Positions 1-10,145 of a stretch of DNA of 64,000 bases are shown here, piece after piece. The stretch's first letter is position 1. Every line of letters starts with the position of its first letter. Origin of the DNA: Daphnia pulex. Lineage: Eukaryota; Arthropoda; Branchiopoda; Diplostraca; Daphniidae. The notes under the pieces were generated by a model. The model was given only the letters and a program-made list of their open reading frames with translations. It searched no databases and was not told the DNA's origin. The DNA lies in NCBI RefSeq assembly GCF_021134715.1, contig NC_060018.1, positions 682,001-746,000 of the forward strand. Direction: 5' to 3'. Both the position numbers and the translations under genes were made by a program.

Positions 1-1074
1 CGGAGTGGCCGTCGCCCGGACGGGTAAGTCGTGATCCGGCATGGTCGGATGCTCACTGGTCGAGATGGAAACGAATTGCGGGTTGCGGGTCGGATATTGG
101 CCGGGCGGCCAGTTCTTGGTCAGCAACGGGCACAGGATGAAAACGGCGCTGTAGCGCAGGTTCCAGTGCTCGCGGATGGTTTTGATTTGAGCCGGAATGG
201 ATAACCACTGGGCGCTGTTGTTGCCGCCGGCCCAGCCCAGTTGGCACCAGAGACGGTCGGGTTTCTTGGTCTTGGCCACTCCGATGACCCGGACCACTCC
301 GGCCGGATTGCTGGTGTAAGTGTTGCCGCTTCCGCCTCCGCCGCCCGTCGTGTCGTCCAGGTAAGCGGAGTAGACGAAACATTTTTCCCGTCCGCTGACG
401 GGTTGCCACGGGCAGACGGACTGTCCCTGGAAGCAAGGCCAAAGTTGCTGGACCCAAGCGTCACGGCCCTGCTCCTGCGGCAGACGCTTGAGCCACTCGC
501 CTGCGGTCAAATGAGCGGAAGGATCATGGATTAAGTCAGCGTTGGCGTTGCTGGGGCCGCCAGCAGTGTCGCCGGCGCCGGCCGTCGGTTCAGCAGCGCG
601 ATCGGCTGCCAGCACTCGGCCAAAAGGCGCCGGCTGACGGCCGAAACGGAACGGTCCGGCCGGACGTTTCTGCGTTTCTTTCAGCGTCTGGCGACTGGAG
701 GACGACGACGTCGACGACGACAACTGCGACAGCGCCGACAAGGGCCGGAAAGAACGAAGAGATGAAGATTTACCGGCCAGACTGCTGCTGGACGACAATT
801 CGCTGCGCATCACCATCACTTGAGCCACGATCATCACCAATAGGAAGAAGACGAAAAAGACGGCCAGCAGGTAGGCGTTGTCCGCCCGGACGGCCGCCGC
901 TGCAGCGCCAGCCGATGACGGCCGTTTGCCTTTGCCACCGCTGCTGCCAATGAAACCGTTGCGCGTTGTTGTTGTTGTTGTCGTCGTCGTCGTTCGGGCG
1001 GGACTGGTCAAACTCAGCCGGCACTTGAAGACGGTCCGGCTAATCCGCCGCATCAGCGCCGCTTTCCACAGCAT
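1..1074 (-). CDS. Type II membrane protein, probable glycosyltransferase family 92 (DUF23), 3' part outside window
   Basis: One uninterrupted frame of 358 codons runs from an ATG at 1072-1074 (context acaaaaATG on the minus strand) to the left edge without a stop. After a basic N-terminus and a run of ten threonines (residues 28-37) there is one membrane segment at about residues 66-88 (YLLAVFFVFFLLVMIVAQVM), then a Ser/Arg-rich stem. A globular region follows with KCFVYSAYLDD at about 231-241, a Gly-rich loop and VRVIGVAK...RLWCQLGW. A lone N-terminal membrane anchor followed by a stem is the usual Golgi type II layout. The VYSAYxDxR-like and VRVIG...CQ motifs resemble the start of the GT92 domain, whose members transfer galactose to glycans. 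The catalytic part lies beyond the edge, so the family call rests on the first motifs only. Codons end mostly in C or G, as in other conserved exons here. Confidence 0.6.
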   Translation of the reverse strand, partial: MLWKAALMRRISRTVFKCRLSLTSPARTTTTTTTTTTRNGFIGSSGGKGKRPSSAGAAAAAVRADNAYLLAVFFVFFLLVMIVAQVMVMRSELSSSSSLAGKSSSLRSFRPLSALSQLSSSTSSSSSRQTLKETQKRPAGPFRFGRQPAPFGRVLAADRAAEPTAGAGDTAGGPSNANADLIHDPSAHLTAGEWLKRLPQEQGRDAWVQQLWPCFQGQSVCPWQPVSGREKCFVYSAYLDDTTGGGGGSGNTYTSNPAGVVRVIGVAKTKKPDRLWCQLGWAGGNNSAQWLSIPAQIKTIREHWNLRYSAVFILCPLLTKNWPPGQYPTRNPQFVSISTSEHPTMPDHDLPVRATATP

Positions 1075-1835
1075 TTTTGTTTTGTCTTTTTTTTGGCCAC
1101 GTCAACTTGAGCACACAGTGAGTGAGAGAGAGTGAGTGAGAAAGATGTCGATGGAAATAATGGAAAAAGAATGGCAATACTGCAATAGATATATAGAGGA
1201 TTGCCCGTCGTCAAGTATCACCCGGCTGGACGAGACTCGACGGATCGTAATGGACTCGCAATCGATCCCTACATAGTAATCATTCTTTTTCTAAATTGTT
1301 ACGTTTTCTCTTTTTCTTTTCTAATAGGAAAAAACAAACAAACAAATATGTTTTCTCTCTCCTTCTCTCTCTGTATGTGTCAATATCTCCGCCCACTTGT
1401 CTCTCTCCTCTTTTGTTTGGGGGTCACCTGCGACGAGAGACATATAACAATAGGACGTGTGATGTGGTAAATATATAACAAGCGATGGGCCAATTTTTCG
1501 ACGCCACACACACAGACAACAAAACGTGGTCCACTTGCGCCATTTCGCACACATAGGTGTGGCAATGACACCCACTCTACACAGACACACGTGCTGATTG
1601 AAAAAACAAATAGATTTCTGTACCTGATAAGAATCCGGTGGGGGGCGAAACGCACTTTTGGGTTTGTTGCCGACGAGGAACAAAGCCGAGCAGAGTTCCG
1701 ATAAGAAGAAGAAGAAGAGAAAGTTGCGCCCGAACCCGTTGAGGTGGCGCTGTTGAATCCGAACGCCAGTAGCGAGTAGCGAGTCGACTATAGACGGAGT
1801 CCACCACCAGCCAAAGATACGCGTATATACCTCTC

Positions 1836-1856
1836 CCACACACACACACACACACA
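1836..1856. repeat. (CA)n microsatellite
   Basis: About ten CA units, read directly. Confidence 0.9.
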
Positions 1857-3190
1857 AAACAGCAAGGGGGGTATGAGTGTACGGTATCTCTTGCATCAAA
1901 CGCAATCAGCGCCGTCGCCGTCGTCCTGGCATCGACCGCCCCCCTCCACCGACCGACGCGCCCAGGTCCGGCTGTTGCTGCGCGGGCATCTCGCCGAGCA
2001 GCCGCTCTGCTTTGCGTTTGACACGGTAGCCCCATGAAAAATGACAATGACAAAAAAGAGAAGAAGAAGAAGAAGAAGATTGAGAAATATCGAAGAAAAT
2101 CAAACGGCGCAGAGCGGCACCACCGCCGGAATCAAGTCGTCGTCGTCGTTCCCCCCCCCTGTTGGGCGTTGGCTTATTCTCGGCAAAACAACGGGGTCGG
2201 GGGTCGGCCCTGCATCTCTGCTAGACTTTTGGATCGATGATCTACCACCCTACCACTCCCTTTACGTTACTTTTGCCCCCCCACCCAAAAGGCCAGACAC
2301 ACACATACACACTATATACTATATTGGGTTGAGAGGGAATCGACGCTCTATAGGCATGGCACAAGATCTTTTATAGACAACGCCGGCGCACTACTGGACA
2401 AGCCAAAAAAGCGGAACCCCCTTTTTTTTCCAACCCACACGAAAACAATATTCGAGACATATCTAACCCATGTTATACTCATCATTACTGAGACTACTAT
2501 AGGTACTATAAATGTGATGTTGCTACGTGCCCAAAGCCCCAAAGTAAAGCGCATATCCGCCGCCCTCACACTTTCGTTTGACGTCTTCATTGTTATTCAA
2601 CTTGTTTAACCAGTCTGCCGTCATCGGCTCTCTCTCGGGTTATTGGTTCGTCATCTCTTCATTATTCAGCCGTGCCAGTCCATACACATGAATCGACTCT
2701 TTCCGTTCATAAGACAACGGCTATAAGTGTATTACATTATTTCACTCCACGTAATAGATGTGTACACGGCGTGCGCTGGCACATGACTTTGAATGCATCC
2801 AACATCATCAAAATCTATCTAGCCAACAACTCTGCTCCCCTTATGTAGCCTGCTGCTGGGAAAAAAAATCGTGACGTGTGTACTACTAGACTCGTCACGA
2901 CGACGGCCCAACTTTCTTTTCATATTTTTCCCATTACACCCGCGAGTTTCTTGAGTGGCGTTATTCATCAACTCGCCGAGAGTCTATATAGCGGCTAGAA
3001 ACTTTCTTCATTTGCCTACATCAAATGTATACATAGAGCAGCCCAGTAGTTATATATACAAAACAGCGCCGAGCAAGTGACTGCTGGGCGCTTTTCATCT
3101 TCATCCGCTAGCCGGAAATAAATAAAAAAAAAAGTTGGCAAAAGACGACAAGAAACGTCTCGTTCGTTCGCTTTTCTATTATGAAAATAG

Positions 3191-3204
3191 CCCCCCCCCC
3201 CCCC
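3191..3204. repeat. Homopolymer of 14 C
   Basis: Fourteen consecutive C residues followed by CCACC-like repeats. Length is likely to vary and is prone to sequencing error. Confidence 0.9.
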
Positions 3205-3324
3205 ACCACCATCCGATCGATGATGATGAATCTCTTTGTACTCTTCTTCTTCACTATGTACACACAACTGGAGATGTTCCACCATTATGGGCTGCTACTG
3301 GCTGCCGACTTGGCCCGGTGTGTG

Positions 3325-3381
3325 TATAAAAGGGCCTAGAAAAGGGGTAATCAGTTCGCCCGTTGCCAAAGGTTGACGTCA
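3325..3381 (+). promoter_or_regulatory. Core promoter: TATAAAAG, Inr (TCAGTT) and palindromic CRE
   Basis: TATAAAAG sits at 3325-3332 and an arthropod-type initiator TCAGTT at 3351-3356, with the Inr A 28 nt from the first T of the TATA box, which is canonical spacing. A perfect TGACGTCA (CREB/ATF site) lies just downstream at 3374-3381. The nearest plus-strand gene is PICK1, whose first ATG is 848 nt downstream, so this may be its distal promoter with a long or spliced 5' UTR. Transcription from here is inferred from spacing only. Confidence 0.5.
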
Positions 3382-4200
3382 GCGGGCGTTTCTATATCAT
3401 CGATTAGTTGCCACTCTCGTCAATTAGCTCGACGCCGCTTTTGATTATTCAGCAGCAGCCGAGATTGATTCCTGTTTGGTTATTTGAATCGACCAATGAA
3501 TTCCGGTCGTATCGAAATGATTAAAACAACGGCGCAGCGGCAGCATATAACCAATCAAAGTGGAGGGCTGCGCTGTTGATGAGGATGTATCCAGCAACAT
3601 TATTATTTTGGGTGCCGTATTCCGGTGCTGCCGGATGGTGTTGAAGAGTTCAGAGGAACCACTCAGCCCTGCTCATTTATGTATCAGAAGAGTTTGAACG
3701 ATCTACCCGAAGAGTTCCCGCTGGACGAATCGATAACTTCCTCAGCTGGGCCGAATGCGGAGAGCGGACAAAAAAAGAGGGTGGCGTATATAATACATTA
3801 TTGAAGGGGCGACTGAATGACACAAGGAGAATGAGAGAGAGGGGGGAAACCAGAAGAGTCGACGCGCAGGGTGCGCATCCGCCAGTCTTCACGCAACTCC
3901 CAGCAGAGCTCGTCCGGCGTTGCCGGATTTTTGAAGCGAGTCGACACGATCGATAAGGGGACCGTTTTCCTGGGCTTATCGAGACGGGAAGGAGAAGCCT
4001 GGTGGTGCTGGCCCCAGCCGTTGTAAGTGAGTAGACGACAATTTCTATACGGGTGTACACAAAACAGCTGTGGCAACTGTGGCGACCAGCACCGGGCATC
4101 TCTCCTGCTGCTGCTGTCTGCATGTGTCGTAACGTCATTTGACAAACAACCGCATCTCTCTCTCTCTATCGTCTCTGTGCTGAAACAACAATCACCCAAA
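3382..4200 (+). other. Probable 5' leader or unresolved exon upstream of PICK1
   Basis: The stretch is GC-rich and carries open frames on both strands, so no coding choice can be made safely. A strong donor (GTAAGTGAG) starts at 4023. The plus frame before it ends in ...WWCWPQP and would join the PICK1 common acceptor at 6054 in the same phase as the three recognised first exons, but it has no ATG after its last upstream stop. The competing minus frame (3798-4199) is equally protein-like. Most likely this is 5' UTR. Confidence 0.3.
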
Positions 4201-7200
4201 ATGTTGTCCGATTACGAGCCAGACTTTTTTTTCGAAGAGGACAAGATGTAAGTTGATTCGTTCCCTTTTGTAGCTATAGCTCAATCCATTCCGCATTCAT
4301 TTTTATTTTTGTTCGGTGCGTTCACGTTTTCCGGTTTTTTTTCCCGTTTGATTGCGTGTGTGACGTCGTCGCATGAAAAGAACTCGTTAACCGACTGGTC
4401 GATTCGACTCGAGTTCTCCCAAAAACCCCAAATGTTTACCATCGATTTCAGTTACTACAAGTGTCACTTGACAACACTTTTGGTCGTGTAATTATTTTGG
4501 CTGCGGGCAGAATAATAGTCAAGAGTGTTGAGAGAAAAGAAAAAAATAATAATAACTCGGTGGTGTTGTTGTGTGCTGCCCTTTTGTTCAGTTCAGTTCA
4601 GTTCATTCTTCATCGCTCTGTGTTGTATTTTCATTTTTGGCCGTTGGATTTCCGTTGAGTCAATTTGGCTGCGCGCGCGCACATCAGCGAAAAGAGCAAA
4701 ATGTGGCCGTATTACGCCGCCCAGTTGCCCATGAAAGAAGATTCCATGTAATTTTCGTTTGATTTTGTTTTTTTTTTGTTACTTATTTTTATTTGCTTTA
4801 AAAACTCACGGCGCATTCTTTTTTTTTTCTTTCACGGCTTGATGAATTTTATGATTGATGTGTTTTTTTAAATTTTTTATTTCCTTATTTCCTTCAATAT
4901 TACGCACTCGCCTTCACTCGCTCTATTTGCGCGCTCCAATCCAAAAGTCCCGAAACGACTTTTCACAGCGGAACCGGGTAAAAACCATCGACGTAGATAG
5001 AGACAACCATAAAACCAGTTCGATATTATATAATCTATATAGCTCAAAAATCCCAGTAGATAATCCCATACACACGAACAGAAACGGACATTGTTTCTCC
5101 GATAATAACGACGTTATATTTCTATTCTTATTTCTACCAAAATCACGAAAATCGATATACACGAACTAACTGTGCGTGACCACCTGGGAAAACGTGACCG
5201 ACCAACAAATCACCTGGACCGCCGGCAATGATGGATATGGCCAGTAGTAATAAAGTTAGCTGGGACGACGACCTATCAATAACAAGTCCATCAGATGAAC
5301 GTCATAATATCCAGAGCTCTCGTGACGACTGCGATGGTAGCCCAGCAGCGGCAGCTAATAACGACGACGACATTGTCCCGGCCGTTGTTAATTCCGACGA
5401 GCTTGAATCGTCCTCTAGCATGATTCTTCTTGAGGTCGAAGACATTGAGGACGAACTACGTGGATTTTTCTGGCCAGAGAATCGAGAGTAAGTCGACGAC
5501 CCGAGTGCGCGCCTGTACAATCTGCAAAATGTAGAATCGTCGTCGACTATATATAATACGCCTCGCAGTGCGTGCAGCAGTTTAATGGTGTGCGCTATAA
5601 ATAGAGAGAGGATCGATATTATTTGCCATCTGTATAGCAGCTCGTTTTGCTGCTGGTAAAGCCCATCATCAAATAGTTATTCCATTTTCCAACTTTTGGG
5701 CTCTTTAGATGTATGTATAATCATGTAGTCTCTAATTCAACGTCGTGTACTCTTTCGACCTCGTTATTTCGGCCGCCCTTTCTGCGGTCTTTGACGTGTA
5801 CTCTAACGCTTTTATCACGCTCTCACGATCGATTGGCTATATAGTAGCTCTGTGCATATTATTAGGCTACTATGTATGTTACATTTCGGGGCTCTATTGG
5901 CTGAGCTGGCTTCTGCTTCTGCTTTTGAAATTGTGTATGATTGATGTTACGTGGCTTTGAGAAATTATCGACTGGCAAGTCGATAACTTATTTATCTGCC
6001 ATTTCGCATCGTTGAAATGAATTAAAAATGAATGTTTGCATCACGTATAACAGGGGAATGACGATTACGACGGGTTCCATCGTTCTGGAAAAGGACGGAT
6101 CAAATTTGATTGGAATCAGCATCGGAGGAGGTGCACCTTATTGCCCTTGCCTCTACATTGTCCAGGTTTATTAACCGAAATCTATCCGGCGCTTCCGGCG
6201 CGGTGCGGATGGAATTTTTAAAATTCGTATGTTGGGTAAATTTAGATATTTGACAACACTGCAGCCGCGAAAGACGGTACACTTCAAAGTGGCGACGAAA
6301 TAATTGGAGTGGACAACGTCTCGGTCAAAGGCAAAACCAAATCCGAAGTGGCTAAAATGATTCAAGCCGCCCAAAGGTAATCATAATAATCAGATTTCCT
6401 CCGCGCGTAACTATATATACGTACTTTGGAAGGAACCAACAAATTTGAATTTCAATTTCGTGGTATTTTTAAAATTGTAGTTCAGTCACGATCCGGTACA
6501 ACAAACTTCACGCAGAGCCCGCCCAGGGCAAGACGTTGGATTTGATCCTGAAGAAAGTCAAGCACCGCTTCGTCGAAAACATGTCCAGCTCGACGGCCGA
6601 CGCTCTGGGACTTTCGAGGGCTATCTTGTGCAACGACAGCTTGTTGAAGCGTCTAGAAGATCTCAAGCGTTGCGAGGGAATGTACCGAGGCTTAGTCGAG
6701 GTATATTGCGTGTACCTTCTTCGTCTTATTCTATCATTATTTGCTTGTTCACGTCACGTTGTTGTTGATGTTCTTCCTTCCACAAACACGTCACGGATGT
6801 CATTATTTTTCAAAATTGGGTTCGTTATATAGCACACCAGGCGACTCCTACGCTCCTACTACGACCTCTCCCAAACTTACAAAGGTATATATTTTATAAT
6901 GGACTCGAAATAAGATTGAAAGTGGAGTGAACTTTTTTCTTAGTCCAAGAAGAGACTTAAATTTTCATGAAACGAATGTTCTTGTCGTGTGTCTTCTTAG
7001 ACTTTGGCAACATCTTTTCAACCATCGGCGTTCGCGAGTTGCAGCCTCGAGCCAGCGAAGTTTTCACAAAGTTTGGCGAGATCCATCGGCAAATGGAACG
7101 CTACGGCGTCCAAATGATTAAACAACTCAAGCCGGTATACTTAATATAACATCCGGCGCCGAGCGAGTTTTCCAGCAAAAAGCCTCCGGCTTCGATACAA

Positions 7201-8130
7201 AACTTTTGTCTGATGTGCTTGCTGCCCCTCCACAGCATCTGCAGCAGCGAAACTTTTGTCCGTTCATATCTAACTGAATCAATCCATACATGTTTAAATC
7301 AGGTGCTGGCGGATTTAGGGACTTTTCTCCACAAAGCCATCCCAGATACGCGGATGACCATCGGTCGCTATGCTGACGCAAAGTTTGAATATCTCTCCTA
7401 TTGTTTGAAGGTATGTATAACATGGGATGTCTGACTATTGATCCCGAATTTAATGAACTTGGCGATGAATCAGGTCAAAGAAATGGACGACGAAGAGCAG
7501 AGCTACCACACGCTACAAGAGCCTTCCTACAGGATTGAAACGGGAAATTACGAATACCGGTAATCGATACATCTCAAATCCCGCGTATAGAATTCAAATG
7601 TTAATTTATTGGTTGGCCCACATGACGCAGATTGGTTCTTCGATGCCGCCAAGACGCCAGGGCGCGATTTGCCGCTCTACGGTCCGACGTTCAGGTATAA
7701 TAGTGAAAGCCACGCTGTTTTATAACACACAGCAGTAATTTATTAAAGTGAATAACAAGATGAACCCATCCATCAGGTCAAAATCGAGTTACTTGACAAC
7801 AAGCACGTACAGGATGTCGTGCAGCAGCTCCAGAGGCTTTTGAGTCATTTGACAACCTTTTACGACCAGTGCCATCAGCTGCTGGACGGGCAGCGTTTCT
7901 TCCCGATCGAAGTAGACCTAGCCAAAGGTGCATTCACTTACGAATCTGTCGGCGGCCAATTTCAGGTATGTGCGCAGTATACAAAAAGATAAAGGTAAAT
8001 AACACATAATGAATATTCGATTCCGCAGTCGCAGGATGACGATGAACCGGAAGAATACAACGTCGCAGAGGAAGCTAAGGAAATGGCAGAGAACAGCGGA
8101 GAAGTCCAATCACTCATATCAATGGATTAA
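4201..8130 (+). CDS. PICK1: PICK1 (PRKCA-binding protein): PDZ plus BAR-domain adaptor
   Basis: Exons: 4201-4247, 6054-6165, 6246-6376, 6481-6700, 6833-6884, 7001-7134, 7303-7410, 7474-7559, 7631-7694, 7777-7965, 8029-8130. They join in phase to 414 aa, against 415 in human PICK1. The protein scaffolds membrane receptors and channels: the PDZ domain binds C-terminal tails, and the BAR dimer senses membrane curvature on endosomes and secretory vesicles. Visible are the acidic N-terminus (FFFEEDKM), a PDZ domain from about residue 20 to 105 with the carboxylate loop LIGISIGGG and the CPC motif (YCPCLYIVQ), and a BAR domain from about 145 to 360 starting KKVKHRFVENMSS and including ALGLSRAILCND and KAIPDTRMTIGRYADAKFEY. 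An acidic tail (QDDDEPEEYN) ends it. The start has the context cccaaaATG. Two further first exons, at 4701 and 5228, splice to the same acceptor. Confidence 0.95.
4586..4605 (+). promoter_or_regulatory. Tandem initiator-like repeat (GTTCA)x4 upstream of PICK1 exon 1b
   Basis: Four consecutive GTTCA units create three overlapping TTCAGT initiator matches about 95-115 nt before the ATG of alternative exon 1b. No TATA box is evident; an A/T-rich stretch lies about 30-40 nt upstream. This may be the start region of the exon 1b transcript, inferred from motif and position. Confidence 0.35.
4701..4747 (+). CDS. PICK1: PICK1 alternative first coding exon 1b
   Basis: An ATG in the context gcaaaATG opens a 47-nt exon ending at GTAATT. 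It encodes MWPYYAAQLPMKEDS plus the first two bases of the next codon (AT). Both length (47 nt) and phase match exon 1a, and joining to 6054 gives ...KEDSMGMTITTG, again 414 aa. The final EDxM resembles the EDKM of exon 1a, so this could be a diverged exon duplicate. It replaces the acidic N-terminus before the PDZ domain. Confidence 0.55.
5228..5487 (+). CDS. PICK1: PICK1 alternative first coding exon 1c (long acidic N-terminus)
   Basis: This 260-nt open stretch starts ATGATGG and ends in a consensus donor (GAGA|GTAAGT) with two bases over, the same phase as exons 1a and 1b. It encodes 86 residues rich in Asp, Ser and Asn with a C-terminal LLEVEDIEDELRGFFWPEN, then joins GMTITTG of exon 2 for a predicted 485-aa isoform. 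The acidic ending recalls the acidic segment just before the PDZ domain in exon 1a. Without a transcript it could instead be a chance frame, but donor, phase and composition agree. Confidence 0.5.
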
Positions 8131-8355
8131 ACAAAGAATATGTGCATGCATGAATGATATTTACCGTTAACGTACACAAGAAAACCCAATGGAGTATGCC
8201 GAAGGGGTCAACATTATATTTCTAAAAAACATTTAGATTTTTGCTTAACTGATCTTAAATATGATTTCATCATATAATGCGGGATATGTATAATATATAA
8301 CCATAATTGTGGTCACGCCGTTTATTAGCGGTCGGTTATGGACATTTCTTGAAAT

Positions 8356-8361
8356 AATAAA
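8356..8361 (+). terminator. Poly(A) signal AATAAA of PICK1
   Basis: AATAAA 226 nt after the PICK1 stop codon and before the next gene on the same strand. Confidence 0.5.
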
Positions 8362-8894
8362 AGACTAAGGACACTAAGGAAAACATGGAATTGACTTTGT
8401 GAAAACTTGGTTTGATTGTTTAGAACAAATGTGTAGGGGTTTAACGGGTTTAACTTGAATAGTAAACAGGAAAAGTTTCTATTTAATGTAGAGAGTATAG
8501 AGCAAACATCCCAGTTTGTGGGACAAGAGTTTTGAAATTTTACGACATTGTCTTCTTATCTATGGTGAAAACAGGATGCGGGAAAAAGTTCTCTTTGGAT
8601 CTGAGGTGTGAATTAGTTGAATTAGGAAATTGTTCAAGTGTTGGACTAATCACAAACTCGTTAAAAGTTGTTGAGTCAAGACGTGTCGTCCCAAAGGTAT
8701 ACCCACAAAAAATAATTTTGTGAAACCAAAAGAAATGGCCAAGATCCACCTTGTGTTGCTGATCTCGATTGTTCTCCTTACAAGCCGCGCTAACGGTAAT
8801 CCTAAATTTATACACTTTTTAAAAATTATTATTCAAATTGCAAATTTATTTATTTCATTTTCAGGGCTAAAATGTTACTTTTGCACATCGAGCA

Positions 8895-8902
8895 CTAGCA
8901 TA
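8895..8902. repeat. Left target-site duplication (CTAGCATA)
   Basis: This 8-bp direct copy flanks the MITE and matches 9398-9405 exactly. An 8-bp duplication is the hallmark of hAT transposition. Confidence 0.9.
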
Positions 8903-9397
8903 CAGGGTTGTTAATATCGCAAAAAATAAGTATTTCCGATTGCGATAGCGATATTGGTGTTTTTTTTTATTGCCGACTATCGAACGATGAAGTTTCAAAA
9001 AAGTATCGGTGCGATAATCGCCGATAGTCGCCGATACTTTTTACAACGTTGCAAAATTTAAAAAAAAAATTTATAAAATATTTTTCTGCATATTTTTTTC
9101 AAAAGAAGAAAAACTATATTAACAATATTCCTTGTTTTCCAGCTCGGACGTGGTATTTAAAAAAACTTGGATGAGCGAATACACCACTGTAGTGCTCATC
9201 CATTTTCAGCTGTAACTTAATGCTACTTTTAAGCAGTCTGCAGTTAAAAAAAACTATCGCTATCGCGTCATCGGCGATGAAAACGCGATTATCGATCGAT
9301 ACTCATTTTGAAACCTATCGCGCGATAATCGCTCGAACAAAAAATTTCATTTCCGATGACGATTTCATCGTTCATCGCGGCGATATTAACAACCCTG
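8903..9397. mobile_element. Non-autonomous hAT-type element (MITE), 495 bp
   Basis: The element starts CAGGGTTGTTAATATCGC and ends with the perfect reverse complement (9380-9397), an 18-bp terminal inverted repeat beginning CAGGG as in many hAT elements. It is flanked by identical 8-bp duplications. The inside is AT-rich with many CGATA/TATCG words that extend the inverted symmetry imperfectly; no transposase frame is present. A frame at 9220-9591 crosses its right end into the Ly6 exon and is not a gene. Confidence 0.9.
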
Positions 9398-9405
9398 CTA
9401 GCATA
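9398..9405. repeat. Right target-site duplication (CTAGCATA)
   Basis: Exact copy of 8895-8902, adjoining the right inverted repeat. Confidence 0.9.
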
Positions 9406-9973
9406 TACAATGAAGATTGTCAAAATGGTACTTCAACACTCCGTTCTGGTCAATGCCCCTTTGGCTACAACTTTTGTGTCGCAAGGTACACAGAACATAC
9501 TGATGGTAAGTTACGTAATATTTGTTCTAATTGCAATTTAATGAAAGTTATCAAACTAACCAAGCGCGTTTTCATTCTCAATTTGATCTGAAAGGTTCCA
9601 GCAACATCATGCGAGATTGTAGTGTCAGCGCTGAGTTGCCGTCGTTGGACACGGCATCGTCAATCGGATATCAAATTACATGCAGTTTTGATTTGTGCAA
9701 TAGCGGTTATATCGGCGCATCTACACCTACTACCACAACGAGTATTCCCCATACTTTTAACCCAAGTAGCTCGGCGCCAAGATTACAACATGCAATTTCT
9801 TTGTGTACTTGGACTTTTGGATTTACTCTTTACTTTTTGGGTGGCATTGTTCTGTTGATGGACGCCTTTTCCAATGTCTTTTGAAATTTGTAATCACCCG
9901 TTATTTCTGAAATTTGAATTTTGGTTTTCTTCCTTGCGCAGTCCGTGCCTTATTAGTTCCCAGTGTAAAGATC

Positions 9974-9979
9974 AATAAA
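9974..9979 (+). terminator. Poly(A) signal of Ly6-1
   Basis: AATAAA 90 nt after the Ly6-1 stop codon. Confidence 0.5.
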
Positions 9980-10145
9980 GGTTGCAACTATTATGTCGTA
10001 ATATAAGAAAGATAAGACTTTTTCTCTTGATGTCTATTTCCTTGCCAGTAGGATTTTTTGTTGCCCAATAAAATTGTGTACGTCATTTCAGGCGTTACGA
10101 AAGAAATTGCACATCAAAGGAGTTTTCATATTGTTCACGAAACTG

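Larger units (their letters stand above)
1075..3324. other. Spacer between the GT92-like gene and the PICK1 promoter region; repeats only
   Basis: No reading frame here looks protein-like. The stretch holds the presumed 5' UTR and promoter of the minus-strand gene, CTT/GAA tracts (about 1706-1722 and 2054-2079), a CA tract (1836-1856), poly-T and poly-C runs, and many TATA-like words. The longer frames (for example 1321-1905 minus) are low-complexity translations of CA and TC repeats. Confidence 0.6.
8735..9884 (+). pseudogene. Ly6/uPAR-type GPI-anchored protein, middle exon split by a MITE (Ly6-1)
   Basis: Exons: 8735-8795 (signal peptide MAKIHLVLLISIVLL...), 8865-8902 continued at 9406-9505, and 9595-9884. 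Without the insert and one target duplication the exons stay in phase (489 nt, 162 aa) and show the three-finger Ly6 pattern: LKCYFC near the mature N-terminus, further single Cys residues, then TCSFDLCN before a Thr/Ser stalk and a hydrophobic tail typical of GPI attachment. Arthropod Ly6 proteins of this kind act at the cell surface in junctions or receptor modulation. As sequenced, a 495-bp element sits in exon 2. Translation runs into it after residue 33 and stops three codons later, giving a 36-aa product. The paralogue at 10612 has the same exon layout and an intact exon. Loss of function is inferred; an insertion-free allele may exist. Confidence 0.75.

Noticed and set aside
1321..1905. 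194-codon minus frame
   Set aside because: Low-complexity translation of CA and TC repeats (CVCVCVG-like) with no domain or splice support.
3677..4199. Two overlapping minus frames upstream of PICK1
   Set aside because: Both are open because the stretch is GC-rich; neither has homology I recognise, and the plus strand is equally open.
9220..9591. 123-codon frame spanning the MITE end and the Ly6 exon
   Set aside because: It is an artefact of the insertion: half lies in the element and it runs on into intron 2 of the Ly6 gene.
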